A stretch of DNA of 64,000 bases from Rhea pennata (GCF_028389875.1 NC_084676.1:9052001-9116000), one strand, 5' to 3'; positions 1 through 14,957 are shown, counted from the first letter of the stretch. The notes: generated from the sequence alone by a model not told the origin. Numbers and translations are program-made.

Positions 1-3000
1 GTATAAAGCTGCAAACCTCACTGCATGAAAAACAACTTACAATCACTAGAATGACGTGCAGTTCATCTTTTTAATGTTCATTAATTTTCTGTAAATAGAA
101 CACAGTCGCTTTGCATTGTTTGCACTAATGGAGAGCTCAGAGCAGTTTACCCTGTTACTATTTACCATTTATTTGGGTGATAATTTTAAAAAGCTTTTAA
201 ATTAAGATGATAAAGATGGTTAGGGAGAAAGATACAGGCTTTCAGAATTTTTCAAGTGTGATAGATGATCCCAGCGAAAAGATGGTTCTCAGTTAAGAGA
301 TGTGCCAGGGCTGGCTGCACATCTCAAGCAATTTTTCCAGCTGCTACCTAGTGCTAGGCATCTTGCCTACATCCACCCTGGAGGCTAATCTCACAAGTTT
401 CTTCCTCTTTACTCATACTGGGGGCTTAGCCTATGCCTACCACTATCATTTGGCATGTCCACATGGGTGCCTCACACCATGCCCACACATGGAGGTAGCT
501 GTGCCCCAATATGTGGGCTGCAAGGGCTGAACCACCACATTTCCCCTCTGCAGCTTGTGTTATCAGACAGTAACCTCCAGCATGGGGCGAAACCTTTCAA
601 CATCCTCAGCAAACTGGCTTAGCTGGCAGCCTGTCCCTTGTCTTCCTCCTTCAACAGCCCTGGGTCTTCACCAGACTGGTGCCATCACAAGCATGATGAT
701 AGTTTTGGAGAAAGTGAAGAAGATTGTAGCAGCATCAAGTAAGCAGATAGTTGAGGGCAATCTGAAAGCACTGACACAACAGGTCCAGGTTGTGCAAGAA
801 GCTTCAATTCTGATATATCATAACTTCTGAGCATTTTGCAAGTGATGTTTAATGGTCCTTCTAATATATTTTCTGCCTCCAAGGTGGGATTTTTCTAGAT
901 TTAAAGATTACGAGATGATGAATACTTTTCAAGTGTGCTTTAGGCACATTTCCATTGCTCCTTGGAGTGGTTCCCGCTGCCACACAAGCCTTCACCCCTT
1001 GAACCAGCAGAAGACTGCGACCCCACGTCACTCGCAGGAGCAGGAGGCGGGATGCTCTGCCGGTGGATTTCCTTCATACCTGCTGAGGCCGGGGGCGGGG
1101 TGTCGGGGCATGGGGTGCTCAGAAATCTTGGGTTTTGTTCCAAGCTGTTAAAAAATGAGACAAATAGGTTAATTGTGAGCAGCACTCTTGAGCAAAGGCA
1201 GCCTGGAAAACATAAAGATTGCCTCTAGTAGTGATAGTCTATTATAAAGCTGGAGATGTGGTCAGCCATTCTGTCCCATTAGCAGTAATTTCAGCAGTTT
1301 TGCTTGCTGACCTGCTGCTAAAATCTTCTAGCCGAAGTCACCTACTATAGCCCCAAAATGCATTCATTACCACTATCAGCCTTTCAAACTTTGCTTACCA
1401 AGTTCTCCCGAGTAGGGGCACTGTTTGCATCCTGTGGCAGCCTGGGGGAACTTTTTGTCTGCAAAAAATTGTCAGCATAAGAACAACTGTGGCACAGGCC
1501 TCCTGGCCGTGTGAATGCTACTCCACGAATTACTCCTTACCTGAAGGTTTATATAAATTAAAAAAAAAAAAAAAATCAAGACTTCTATATTTTGGCATTT
1601 ATGGGTAGATGTCCCAGTCATATCAACTCCGCTGTCTTCTAGACTTTCTTTGAAGAGAGAAGTTTGCTTTAAAAAGCAAAAGTAGAGAAGTCTCAGGTCT
1701 CCTCAGTTCACAGCAAGGAAAGTGAATGTTTTACCACAGACACAAGCAAACCCATATGAGTTAGATAACTTAGATCAGAAGTAGTCTCTGGGTTTTTCTT
1801 GTTTGGAGCTATGTATGACAGAAGATATGGGTCTGATGGAGAATGTATTAACTCTAGCTCACATCTAGTATTAGTAGAAGGGCTACTGTTGCTTGTCAGG
1901 GAGACTTACTTAGGGGTGGGTAGAAAAACCTGATCTGTTCTGGGAAGAAATTCAATTTCCTGCTACTAATCTATTTAGGGGCTCTGAGACAGGAGAGACT
2001 AGAATAGCATTTTTCATAAGCTATAAAGTGTAGAACCAAGTAAACACTTGTTAACTGTGAGAATTTTTCACTGTACTAATGTTAGACATCTAAATTTGTT
2101 TGCCCATGCCCCTAGTGTCCATAGGCTCCCTATCTCATGAATGGTTAAAGAGAAGTTCCTCCACAGCTTGATTCACAACAGAAGCTAGCTTGGATCCTCT
2201 GAATTACACAAAGCAGCAGCTTATCTGTATCTACTGACTATGGAGGGAACCTGAAAGCCTGGTCATCTAACTTAAACACAGGATTTGTAGGCCTGAAAAA
2301 AATGTGGCTGACATTGATAGCACCATTCTTCCCATAGACTAGGTCCTCCAAGGCAATTACAAGTCCACCACATTCACCAGAAAACAAGCAGCATATATTA
2401 GCGTGTCTTTGCTTCTAAATGATTCAGTTGCCTCCAATCAAGACACAGAACTGAGCAGCTTAACCTTGCTATTCATCTTCAAAATTACAACCTTCTCGCG
2501 CCCTGAGCGTGAGGGCACCAGCACTGCTTGGTGTTGATAGACACCATGCAGAAGAAAGTAGATTTAAGAAATTATTGTCCTCACCTTCTATTTCACATAC
2601 GAATTTTTCCAAGCATTTCTTAAACTGTACTTGGAGTACATACTGCACAATTAACTAGGACACCTTATTCTTACAGGCCAGCCAAATCACTCATTTAAAT
2701 TTACGTCAGTTATCCATCAGCACTCATCATCTTATTAGCATACTTATATTATTATTACAGCTTAGCCTTGCCTTAGCCTAGTTATTAACCAAAAAAAAAA
2801 AAAAAAAAAAATCCAGCAGACAACCTCAACAAGTTTCCTTTAACAAAATATCTTTTGTTTTCCTTTTTTCCAACTAACATATGCAAGACCAGTATAATTT
2901 TCTCTGGATAACAGGCCTATGCTTCCCTGCTTGTGTTTTTCAAAATTTAATAACAAATATTTTTAAAAAAATCCTAATCCAGTCAGCAGTGTGTTTTCTT

Positions 3001-6000
3001 GTCATTACCAAATGTTGTGAGTAGAGGCAAGCTTTTGCTAATCTGAAACAACTAACACCAAATGCCATGTTTTCAGCTGAGGAAAATGCTTTACACTTAT
3101 GTTTAGCTTGCAGAAGGAAGGGCCGGTCTTTACACATATCTGAACAACATCTAGATGCCAAGACTCCTTCAAGGCATTAAATAACCACCGAGGCACTGCT
3201 ATAAACCAACTGTAAATTTAATACACAGTAATTTTACAGACCAGCCTTAGACTGAGCTCAGAGTAAGTGCTGGTCAGAACTCAGTATCCAGACCTATAGC
3301 ACGTGTTTCTAAATTCAGTTCCGTTCCGCATTTCAGCAGATTTAATAATGCATTTCTATCGGTAGAAAAAATGTAGAAGTTACTTCTCAACAGTAAGAAA
3401 GAATTGAGTATTATTTGGTACCAGTTGTAACCCGAGTGAGTGCATCATAAGCCACTTTTAGGCATGGGTTTTACTTACAATATTAGATTTGGGGAATGGC
3501 TTATGGCATATCTAGTGATTAAGGCTTTAAACTGTATGTTCAAGGGCTGTTCATAATGAAGTTCTTGAGAATTTTGCAATTAATAGAAGAACCGGGCCTT
3601 TCCTAATCTGTTTAAGTAGAAGATATTACGCACCATGACAAGCTCCACAGTGAAGCAGATATATCCCCTTGGAGCTCCGAACCAGCAAGGAGCAGCAGGA
3701 CCCCGTCCTTGCCCGGGCTCCTTCACGGGTGCTGCGCAGGCTCCGGCGGACGCAGCGGATGAGAGCGGGTGAGCGAACATCTCTGCACAGATGGACAACT
3801 ACTCTAATTTAAGTGTGATTTTTTTTACTTCAGCTGCCCACATTCTGCAGTCAGACAGTCCCCCAGAAGAATTATTTGCTTTATACAAAGAGCATTTGTC
3901 ACTCCTTTGTGTCCCTCTAGAGCACCGATCTTGCACAGTCATGTCCTGCTCTCATTCTTTTCACGGACAACTTATAAATTCCTGAAAAATAAGGAATTTT
4001 AATGGGAGTGCTGATTCAGCCTAAACTTTGCTGTACCAGCATGGAGTGCATTGAAAGGATAAAATAAAAGAACTTTTTAAAAACTCCAGCTCTGTGTGTC
4101 TGATGATTTTCCCTAGGGAACAACCTGGCAAGTTATCTGACAATACCCATCCAGAGAAGCTTTCGGTTTGCTTGTGTGCTGTGCATGCCAATGAATTCAG
4201 CAATAAACAATCCACGCAGCAGAGCGGTGTATTATTTATGCATCGTCACAACCAGCTATATAGAAAATTGGCCCTAAATTAAAAAAACAGGTATCAATAT
4301 TGTCTACTTGCTGGCTCCTGGGGAGAAGCCTGAGGAAAAAAGTCAAACTTTCAGTAGTAAGGGCTCTTTTCCTCCTATCGATATAAACAAACAGTCTGCT
4401 CCACTGGAGCAATGTTTATGTTAGCAAATACCCTGAGGTGTTTCACAGAAATCAATCTATGGAGAAAAAATGCGTAAGGTAATAAAAATTTGGCAACTCC
4501 CAAATTCAAGCCCAGTTCTTACGGCATGTTTGTGTTTGGGTGAGGAGAGAAATGAGGAGGCCAAATCTTTAATTTTTCAGAGTGAGTGTCTCATAAAAAG
4601 GTATCTTCTGAGCCCTGAATACCATGCCGCTTACTTACGATTCGGTTCAATCAAATTCAAGGACAGGAGAAACTGCAGAAGGCAAAGCAAGTAGAACTGG
4701 CTACAAGCTGCAGGAATACGTGTTCAGGGAAAACTTCTGCAGTTCTGCGGGAACTGGGAGAGGATCACTAGCACAAAACTCAGGTGCTTTGGCAGGTAGT
4801 TTTCCACCCTCCTTCTGTGGCTGCCTGCCCGAGTTGAAGTGCAGCTAGACCAGTGCACCTGAGCCTGAAAGCAAATGTATCCCTGGCTTTGCAACCTGGA
4901 AGAGCTTTGTGCCTTGCAGTGCCTGTGATATAACATATTAAATTACAATTTCACTATAAAACCAGGCAGAGGGAAAAAAGAGGTACTGAATAGAGCAAGG
5001 TATTGTCTCTGACCATGATCATTTGAATGGCTATTCTGCACATCTATGCCTCTGCTAGTGGTTTTATTAAAACCAAGTAAAGGAGTCACCTAGCCTTTAC
5101 ATGCAGGAAAAATCAGAGCTCTTGGTTCTCACCTTCTGAGCGTGTTCTCACCACATCCCTGCTCTAATTTTCACCTAAACCTCTCAGCATTCCCATGTTC
5201 TCCTTATTCATGATTGCTCCTTCTTTGTTGTCTCCCTTTCTTAGCATGCATTCATTACAGGAGACATTTTCTTCTTTGAGACAGAGTTTGATTCAGATCA
5301 CTCTGTAGCTAGCTAAGGCAAATGTAAATCTTTGCACTTTTCTTTCCCTGCTCTTTAACTTTCGTCCCCTCCTCAAAAATTGTAACAAGAGCAAATCTCC
5401 ACTTTACAGAAAGGTTGGGAAATTCCTTAATACTTGCAAGTAACCCTGCAATCACTCTCATCTGAAGACTGTAGAGTGCTCATGCCTCTCACAGTGTCAG
5501 GAATGGCCATGAAAATCCTATGCCTCAGTCCCTGAAGGTCAAATATCTCTGAAATTCAGAACCTTTAAACATTGATCTTCTCACTAGTGATGTCCGTGAA
5601 ACTTTCTGAGCTGTTAGTTTCTATACTGTATAAAGCTTAGGCTAAGTAGTCCCTGGGGTCTGACGTGACTGGGCTTTGTGGCATGCTACGCAACTGGAGA
5701 AAAATCAGAAACGAGCAGAGTAATACGAAACAGAGCGCTAAAGAGACTAAGTCTGATCTGGTCCAGGTGTGACGATGCCACTGACGAGCTAGTTCAGATG
5801 AACAGTCAAGTTTTGCTTGATCATTCAATTCTTCTGACTCGGTAACTGTTGAGGGGCTTTCTGATCACACATGTCCTCAGGCGGTTTTTGGTTATGACAC
5901 AAGGCAAGTACACTGCTGCTGCCAGATCTATCAGAAAAAAACAAACAAACAAAAACAAAAGAGGTAAGGAGAAATGAATAGAACTATCTTTTCAAACCTC

Positions 6001-9000
6001 AAACTTATTTTTTGTGCCAGTTATGAATGATGATTGAAATTGGCTTTTGTTCTATTGATTAGAAAAAAGAATGATGAGTGAAACTCATAGTGGAAAGGAC
6101 GTGAGATTTTTGCAGAGGGGCTCAGTGATGCTTGATTCATATCACTGAGATTTAGAAGGCTACGCAAAGGATAGGGAGGGCTGTCTAGATCTCAGAGACA
6201 GACCATCAAAGCCATAAATGCACTACTGCTTTTTGAAAGTGAAAAAAAAAACAGGAATTTTGTAAAGATCCTCTTGGACTCCAGCTTTTTTGGCTAAAAT
6301 ACTGGTACTGTAAGTTTTAGTTTTCCCCTCCTAGCATCTGCCCCTCATTTGGTCATTGTTTTCATTGCAGCTTACGAAAAGCAAGAAGCTGGAAACTCAC
6401 AGGTTGCAGTCCTGCCATTCATTGCTCTTTGAAACAACTACTCAGTAAAAAAGAGATTTTTGCTAGTCAGTATGATCTAGAACACACAGTCTCTACGGTT
6501 ATACAGCCCCATTACCTAGCCAGATTTATCCCAAGGACTGACCTATTCCTGGCAGCCTATCATCAGTCAAGAGGTATCCAGTCTCCTGCCAGCTGCAGTT
6601 TTGAATTCAAATGTCCCACAGGCTGATATCTTTACTCTCCATTGGGCTAGTGCCTCTCATTTTTTGCATAGCTTATGTAGCAAGAAATCAAGTTTCCTTT
6701 GGCTAGTCATCTCCTCAACACCCTGTTAGACTCTCATAACCACAAATACAAGGACTTTGTCCAGCAAAACCCATGCTATAGTGCTGCAAATGAGTGCAAG
6801 CAATAGGAGACTTTTGCTTTTGCTGTTTGTGGATGGGCTGCAGCAGAACTGTGCCACAACTGCCTTTTCTTTTGATAAGTTTTGCAGCCAGCCAAGTTGT
6901 AGGAGGAATTTAATTTTCTGCAAGTGCATTATTTAGCCAGTCTTCTTACCCTTCCCTCTGCCCTCCGTTAAGTATGTGCTAAAGCCATTAGCACAGGGGT
7001 ACAAAGAAGCAAAAGTGTTTCATAACAGGTTTCTCCAGCACTGGCTTCACAATCTGGCTACACAGTCCATTAGCTGTTCAAATCCTACTTTTCACTAAAA
7101 TATAATAATAAAACCCACTTTACAGCATGGAGCACTTCTTGGAAGGAGAAAGACTAGCTAAATGGCTCTTGGCCCAGCTATTAGGCTGAAACCTATGATG
7201 TCCTGTGTGAGTTGAGAGAAGGCATTTGTGCGTGCAGGAGTCAGTTCTAGTGGTGACTCTTGAGTTCACCCTGGATAAGGAGGTTAGTATGTAGGTTTGC
7301 CACATGCAACTGCTTGTCAAGCTTTTAATACATTTTTCAAATGGCTACAGTGCCTCCACCACTGAAGAGCCCAAAGCAGTTCCCCATTTTTTTCTAAGGG
7401 TACAATGGTGATTATCATTTGTGAAGAGGCAATACCTCAGGCACTTCTGATCTCCACACCAAACCAGCTCCCTTCTAATGATTTCTAACTTTCCAGATGC
7501 TCAGGTTTTTTTTAAATTTCGTTGCTCAACATCAACAAAAGTATGTTGGCAAATGAATATCATAACTAGTCCAAATAATGCCTGAGAGTATGTTGATTTC
7601 TCATTCTCATGCATGTTAATAATAAAATAAAACCTAGGATGGCTTCTTCCTTCCTTTCCAGCATATTTAGAAAGTATTTCTCTTCCCATCACCTTGGCTG
7701 AGACGCAAAGTGGATGATATTCAATCAAGGCAATGAGAAACCAAAAGGAGGCTGTTTTTCCACTGTTGGCAGTCTGGCAATCACTGCAGCCCAGTGGTGC
7801 GAGCTTTCTTGTTCCTACATCTCTGGAGAAGTGACCAAGCCTTGGTGTCTCTGAGGAACTCTGCGGGCCTTTTCCCAACCCCACAGTGCTACACACACCC
7901 TTGATGAGCATGACCATTTAGCAGGTAGGCAGCACACAGCCGAAAATGAATCCCGGCAATCCCTAAAATCTTCAGGAGGCGCTGGGCAGGGGAGGCATCC
8001 CCGCAGGTCAGCCCACCGCTCCCTTCCCTTCCACCTTGGCTCACCTTCGTCCTTGCAGCCACTGTCAGTCTCCCTCAGCAGCCTGCTCTCTCTCACTCTA
8101 ATACTTATTTGCAATATCTACCAGCTCCGGCTATTTAAGGCAATCAGAGATTTACATCAGGAGACTTTAAATATAGAAGTAATTTTGTGTAAACTCTTTT
8201 GCCTTTATCTCAGCTCCAAAAGGAGAAGGGAGGGGAAAGCCTTTCTTTTTTTAGACTTGGCAGGAAACAAGCAGTTAAGTAAGTGAATACTATGAAATGA
8301 AAATCTTAAAGTGATTACAAATATGAAAGGAGTGAATACCAAATTGAAACAGCCGTTTAATCAAGATAAAGCTTAGAAATGCAGCAATTGGCCTCCTTCC
8401 ATGATCCTGTAGAGCTGTGCAAAGGAGGGAGCTTACTGTAGCGTTAACAGTCTCAGTTGCACTCCGCTCACTGCTGATACTCTGGTGTCTTCCACCCTTT
8501 GCAGCTTTTCACATGCAGAATGCCTTCATTTATGGGTCACCCTTGATGTAAAGTGCCTTTAATTATTCAAGAACTGAAATAAAGATGAAAAAGTAACTGC
8601 ATTTTAATCGCTCTAATAATAGCAGGAAGCTGCACTCTGACTTAAGTACTGAAACGTGAAGAGTAAGACTGTTTGTTAAGATGCCTTTCTTTTAAACACA
8701 GCTTCTTATTTTGTCCTAGGCTTCCCCTTCCCTCTTGCAGCCAGAGGTTAATACATCAGGTTTATTAAACTCATGAAATGGCCTGGTCTTTTAGATAGTG
8801 AGAGCTACTAACTGGGGTGTTTTATCATAAGCAGTTTTAAGGTTGAGGATAATTTACCATTACCAGACTCCAGTTTGGTTCATGAACTCGGGATGTTTGC
8901 CTGCCCTAAAAATCTGCAGACTGGGCAGTCACAGCTCTCCCAGGACAGGCTGTGAGGGTTTCCCACGACCCTGCGGGACGGGGTAGTGATGACTTGCTAT

Positions 9001-9900
9001 GGCAGGGGACATAACACTGTTTAGCACGCGTCTCCGGCTGCCTGACGTACTGCAAAGCACACGTGGCCTCTGCAAGCAGGAAACTTGCCTTGGCTTCCCT
9101 GTTAAGTGCAATCAACAATATTTTCACCCTTTCTGTATGATTAAAAAAAAAAAAGAGAGAGAGAGAGAATTTGGAAATGGGAGTGGAGAGCATTAAAAAA
9201 GATTTATTTTCTCCAAGCTGTACTTTATGCGTCCACGGCACTGAGGTGTAGGTGGGAACAAATCACCTCTGACAGCAGCAGCAGTGGGAAGTAACAAAAT
9301 CGCGCTGTCTTTGTCAGAGGAGTTTCAAGACCTGAAGCAGGCTGACAGCACTTTGGAAATTGGTGCGATGCTCATTGCTCGATAGCCAGGTATCACGTCT
9401 GAGCGCCTGCTGTCACAGGGACGGCTGCCCCCTCCGCACCAGGAAAGTTTCTGCTTTTGTTGCCACCTCCCTCATCACAACAGGAGCTTTAAGATGTTTT
9501 TTCCTCACTCCAGCTATCTGCCACAAAACGGCGTGCTTCACCTCTTGCACACAATTCCCCCTGTTGCAAAACCACCCAGCGACGTCGGGTCAGAAAGCAC
9601 GAGCCAGGGAAAGCAAAAGATGTCAGTGGAATATAGAGCGAGGTTATCGACTCGCCGCGCCAGGCACGGGGCTGGGGTCGATTCCAGATGTGAGCTGAAC
9701 AATAACTAAAACCTAAATCACTAAAAACTAAATCACCCTTTAAAGTATTCGGAGGGATGTCCAAACGATTGCTTTCAGCAAATGATTTCAGGCAGTCATT
9801 AGAATCTTTTACAGAGAGAACAACACATAAATACCCAGGCAACGCTATTGTGAGCAGACAAAAGTTATCAAAAACATTTTTGGAAATCAATTTAATATAC
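1..9900. other. Intergenic stretch, no gene supported
   Basis: No reading frame here shows a recognisable protein, consistent codon use, or paired splice sites. The frames present are short and overlap on both strands. I see A-runs at 1560-1575 and 2791-2811, a CAAA-rich tract near 5931-5960, an A12 run followed by GA repeats at 9143-9168, and a GC-richer patch near 960-1120. In mammals the next gene on this side of miR-146a is ATP10B, whose 3' end would point into the window from the left. I could not recognise any of its exons, so it is either outside the window or only untranslated sequence is present. Confidence 0.6.
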
Positions 9901-9920
9901 TAGGGGAAACAAACTTCAAT

Positions 9921-9998
9921 CCTTTCTCCCTCCCTCTCTCTCTCTCTCTCCCCCTCTCTCCCTCTCGCTCTGCCTCCCTATTCTTCTTCTTTCTCTCA
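9921..9998. repeat. Pyrimidine (CT)n-rich tract
   Basis: About 78 bases almost entirely of C and T, with a run of CT dinucleotides in the middle and TTCTTCTTCTTTCTCTCAG at the right end. The right edge resembles a splice acceptor, but no exon follows that I can support, so I call it a simple repeat. Confidence 0.8.
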
Positions 9999-9999
9999 G

Positions 10000-12955
10000 T
10001 GCCTGTGGTGCTCAGTGTGAGTTCAGGTCTTCTGATGGTTATGCAGCTTTTCCATAAGGCCAAAGAGAAGCCTAGAGGCTATAAAAGCATGAAAGTATGC
10101 TGCCGGGGGGTCCCTTATTTTCTTAGGAAAAGGGGTACACACGCGGGGACCCGAGAATGGCATGTGGACACATTCACACGTGAGTCATCAGGAAAGAAAA
10201 AGAAGCCAACTTAAAAGCAGCTTCACCATCCACAACTTCAACCACTGGGCTGCAGCAAATTAGGGGCTGCAAAATTGTTCCAAGGAGCTAGGCAGATATT
10301 CAGACTGGCTGGTCCATAGGAAACTAGCAGTTATTTAAAGCTGTATGGAGCATGTCTACCCCAGCTCCTCTGCCAGCAATAGGGACTTACTCATTAGATC
10401 AGAAAGGACATGGTTTTGCAAGGCCTGTATTTTGGCAGGCTGCAAAGGCTATCGCTGTCAGGCTCTAAAGGCCAGGACTGAAGTGCTGCAGTCCCAGACA
10501 AGGCAAGTTAGGGAGACTTGTAGTCCTAAACCATGTTGAGACACTTTCTGCACGAGCTGAGCCCTCTGTTCAAAAAGAAAATGTAATATGCAGTACAAGA
10601 GGTTGCTGTGGGATGGATGAGATGAAGCTTATTGAAAAAAGATTTTGTCAAGTTAAAAACAAGAATAAAATAAATTTGATAGACATTCTTCAGCCTTGCA
10701 TCATGGGCATGCTACCATAGTTAAGACTGAATTGCAATTTGCATTCAAAAATATGAAGAAATTACCCTGGTTCACATTCCCATGAATTAAATTCAACTCA
10801 TAAATTAGCATATTTTGCATGAGAGACAATTTCCAGTTTCATGGGAAGCAGAATTTTTGTGTCTACAACTTTAAAAATAAGATCTGTGCTATGCTTTGCA
10901 GAGGAGATACTCTCAAATGTTCCCCTCTCGAAATTTCGCCTTTCTTCCCCCATGTCGTTAGGGGTTCCTGGTCAGGGAGAGCCCCCCAGTCCCATGTGCT
11001 TTCTCCTGCTCACACACAAACACCAGCACAGGTGGCTGCCCACACATACACGAACTTCATACAACCTTTTAACTTGTTTCTGAGGAAAGGAGTAGTTGTG
11101 CATCGGTGCAATTAGCTAAACACACAGGCTGTCGCACACAAAGCAGGTGACTACTGGCAGGTACTATATCATGAAGGTTTTCTGCCCGTAACACTATCGA
11201 TCACTCGTTTAACTCCTCTAAGGAGCCAACACAGCATCTGTGATATCAGTCTAAAGGTGTTTCCAGCACAAAGTTTTCTCCCCATAGATAGTACTTTCCA
11301 GACCATCTCCAAATGACAAGTCACCTGCAGTAATTGTGGCTTATTTTCAGTGCCACACCACCACCTTGGAAAAGGGTATCAGCATCATGAGGCAAGACTG
11401 CAAAAATGGACTTAGTTTTGCAGAAAAAAAAAAAAGCTTTCTCGAAAGGTGTTTGTGGTTCCTGCTGCTTTTTCAAATACAAATAAAATAAATACCTTAT
11501 TGCTACCGTTAAAAATTCAGCACCTATATTGTTCAAGCCATCAAATCTATTATGAACCTAGTGCTAGCATATTTTAAAGTAATGAACCAAGCACAGTATC
11601 TAACAACGAAGACACAGTATTGTTCCTGGCAAGTGCTATAGAAGGATGAAATTGTATTTGTGACAAGGGACATCGCTTAATTTAAATATCAGCTCTATTA
11701 AACAGAAAACTGTGAATACATCAGCCCCCTAATACCTTTTGATAGTGTGCTGAAGAAAATGTTTGCTATGGTCAGTAGGTAAAAACTGAGCAGAGTAATT
11801 CTGCTCATTGATACCGTAACAGGAAGCTCCAGAAGTCCCCTGCAGAGCAGGTGGGGTTGGTTTCATACCCGTGGCAGGGTCTCCCAACCCCGTGTCCGCT
11901 GCCTTCTGTGTAGCCCCTGTCACTTGTGCAAACGGTGGTCTATAACAGCACAGCCATGGCAGAAATGAAGTTAGCCCCAATGTCTTCACCTTGGGCTAAA
12001 GCTCCCTTGCAAAGCCTCTCGAGATGCTGCATATCATACCATTCCTCCCCACGCTCACCTCAAGCATCTCACCAGGACGGCATGGCTCTGCCTAGTGCCC
12101 CGCTGGGCTCTCCATTTCCAAGGCAGGAAGCCTACAAAAACTGGTTCCCATCTCAATGTCTACTCTACATCCAAGAGCACGGTCTAAGGCCAGGTTGCAC
12201 CCAGCCTGTGGATGATCTCAGGAAAGGCACTGGGGGAAACACTTTGACAAATCCACCACCAACCTGTTGATGGGTTCGTTGGGTGAAGGGGAGCTTGGTC
12301 CCCCAATGCCCTGGGAGCAAACCCAGGGTCACTTCGGTCTCAGCCTGGGCTGCCTTTCGACTGGCATTAACTCTGCTACCCCTGTCCTGGTGTCCGGTCC
12401 CCAAAAGGACGGGTGCTTGCTCAGCTTCAGGTCAGGAGGTCTGAGGTCAGGAGATGCACGTGGGCTTCCAACAAGTCCCTTGGCCGAACGTATGCAAGGC
12501 TGGCTCCTTGCCTGTCGGCAGCGCGAGCGGAGGTGGTGGGCACCCTCCACACCACCCCTCATCCCCATTACAGCCCTTCTGGGTCATACCACAAACCAGT
12601 GGAGTTTCAACTCAGAAACACAGCTTGCTCCACCAAAGCATCTGCTGCCTTCTCGGAGATGGAGGTTTACTGGGTGTTTACAAGCAATTCAGGATACGCT
12701 AGATCCCTGCCCCCCCCCCCCCCCAGCTGCCCCCTGGGCATGATGGCAAGAAGTTAGAAATCTAATGTAAGGCAAAAAATGACTTTTTTTCCTCCTTCCT
12801 GTGCAAGGGGGGAGGGTGGAAGCGAGAAGAAGAGGTGAGAGGGTCGGACACGAATGTTGCCAGCAGTAATTACAGCAAAGCTCAGCGGCACACGCGGAGC
12901 GCTCCGGGGCGGCCGCACGGAGCAGCTTGTTTGAGGAGGAAAGCCAGACTTGGAG
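10000..12955. other. Intergenic stretch, no gene supported
   Basis: Nothing coding can be supported. The GC content rises between about 11.8 and 12.75 kb, and several overlapping open frames on both strands appear only because the sequence is GC-rich. A run of 15 C lies at 12,710-12,724. An A12 run lies near 11,425. Confidence 0.55.
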
Positions 12956-14957
12956 GCTGTCAAATCAGCTGGGAATATTGATGCGATTAACAATGATTTG
13001 ATTTGGAAATCAATGCAAGGGAGATTGTTTGCTTTCTTTGTCCAATTTAGTCCATGAAATACTGGCTTTAATATGGGGAGAAATCCAAGGGCTTCAGGAA
13101 GGGGCTTTCTGAGGCGGGGTGGAGCGGGGGCTTTTGTTATTTATCAGACATCCGTCTGGATGCTGGATGGTAAAAACTTGAACATTCGATCAGATGTTTT
13201 ATATGTGCCCATAATAATCCGAACAAAGGAGCAGCTGACAGCTCATGATCATTTAAAGATAGAGCAATTTTTATTTAGCAATCTTGTGACTGCATTTTCT
13301 GTATCTACGTGCAAAGCTTCCTAATGGTTATGTGAGTTTTGTTGCAATCTGGCAGCAAATGAAACACTATGAATTTACAGGAACCTCAACACAAATATTA
13401 GCTCTCTAAAAGAAATGTTAAGCCGCTCTCCTGGGCTGCCGAGCAAAGAGCCTGCATATGCACAGCTGTTAAGGGCTGCTGGGTGTAAGTTGTTGGTCTT
13501 ACAGCCTAACCCTATCTGTCCTCAGAGGAGTCTGGTGCAGTCACAGATTATCCCTATTAGGAAGGCGAGAGACTTTTTTTAAAAAAACTTCAGGTACAGC
13601 AAATTGTCCGTCTGCTTTAGGGCTTCCAATACCGACTGGGAGTAGTGCAAGAAACCCTGCGTGAAATATTCGTGCCATGGGCTGGGAAGCATATTTTTCA
13701 GTAATTGATAAATGATCTCTCCTAATACTAATATCATGTTACAAAAATATGTGAAAAACTCAGTGATGAAACCCGTGACCCCGCCGGAGGGTCTGATTTG
13801 GCCACGTTAATTTGGCTGCATAGCCTCCTGCTCTGCAGAAACCAGCACAAGGCAGAGCAGCCAACGGCTCCTCGGAGCAAACGCAGCTTGGCTCAGTCTT
13901 GCCTGTGAGAAATTTATCCTCTTAGAGCAGTAACGTTGGCAGCTATGATGTAATTACTTTTTCGCTCGCTCATTGTGGAAAACTGAGGTCCCTCCCTGCC
14001 AACAGGTTGACACTTCTCTCCACTTAGTTGCCGTGGAGCTGCACAGCTCTCCCTGCCTTGGCTCAAGACCAGATGCCCAGCGTTCAGTCCCAGTTAGGAG
14101 CAAGGCAACGTTATGAAACGTGATAGCAAGGCAGCTCTGCCCTGAGAGCAGGGTCCCTCCAGGAGCCGTGGGCTGGTACAAGCTGGCGACTATTGCAGCG
14201 ACGTGGGTTGCACAAGGAAAACGCTGCTTATGGCGAACAGAGACAGCTGCTGATTCTCTTCCCCTCACAAACTCCAAGGCAACAGCTCTCTAGATATAAA
14301 TAGAGGCGTTGGAGGCTGTTTGCTCCACTGCTGGTGGCAGCGTTGTCTGTAACTCCTGCTGAGCAGACAGCTTAGAGCTGGCTCACTCAACAGGGCAGAA
14401 AGGAGTGGGGCTGTCTGCATGGCTTTTTGGAGGCACCTCTATCTTGGAAACCTTCTGCTGAGGCCACTCACATGTGTCCCTGGTTAGATTTTATCCTTCA
14501 CACTAATCATCTTTAAGCACATGCTCTCCGTACCTAGCTGCTATCCTTAAAGATTTATCAACCCACTCAGAAAGCCCCACTTCTCTGGTTCAGCCTTTGA
14601 GCAGCTAGGACCCCTGGGCTTTCTTTCCCAACAGGCCAAGTGTGCAACATTGCACCAGCGATGACCTCCGCAGCTCGCCGGAGCCCTGACTCCCACGAGG
14701 AGGAGAGCCCCGCCGGCCGGAGATGCCTCGGCGCTGCAGCTCTGCTCCCTGCCGCCCAGCACACGCTTCTCCCTTGAAGCCAAATGGTGACGGGGCAAAG
14801 GCAGCGCCCGCGTATCAGCTTACGGAAGATGCTCCGCTGCTTAGAACAGATGGACGCGTTTTACGTACGAAAGCACTGAATGGAAACACCGAGCTCCTTG
14901 GCCACAGGGCGATACCAACATAATCCAAAGAAAAGCAGGAGAACAATCTCGCAGTGG

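Noticed and set aside
300..830. Two short frames in the same phase, the second containing a heptad-like stretch (IVEGNLKALTQQVQVVQ)
   Set aside because: The texture is faintly coding-like and could be a fossil of some retro-element gene. There is a stop between the parts, no domain I can name, and no LTR or splice site, so no assignment is made.
5417..5426. GGGAAATTCC, a good kB word on the plus strand
   Set aside because: The loose consensus GGGRNNYYCC is expected roughly 15 times in both strands of 64 kb, and there are no companion elements here.
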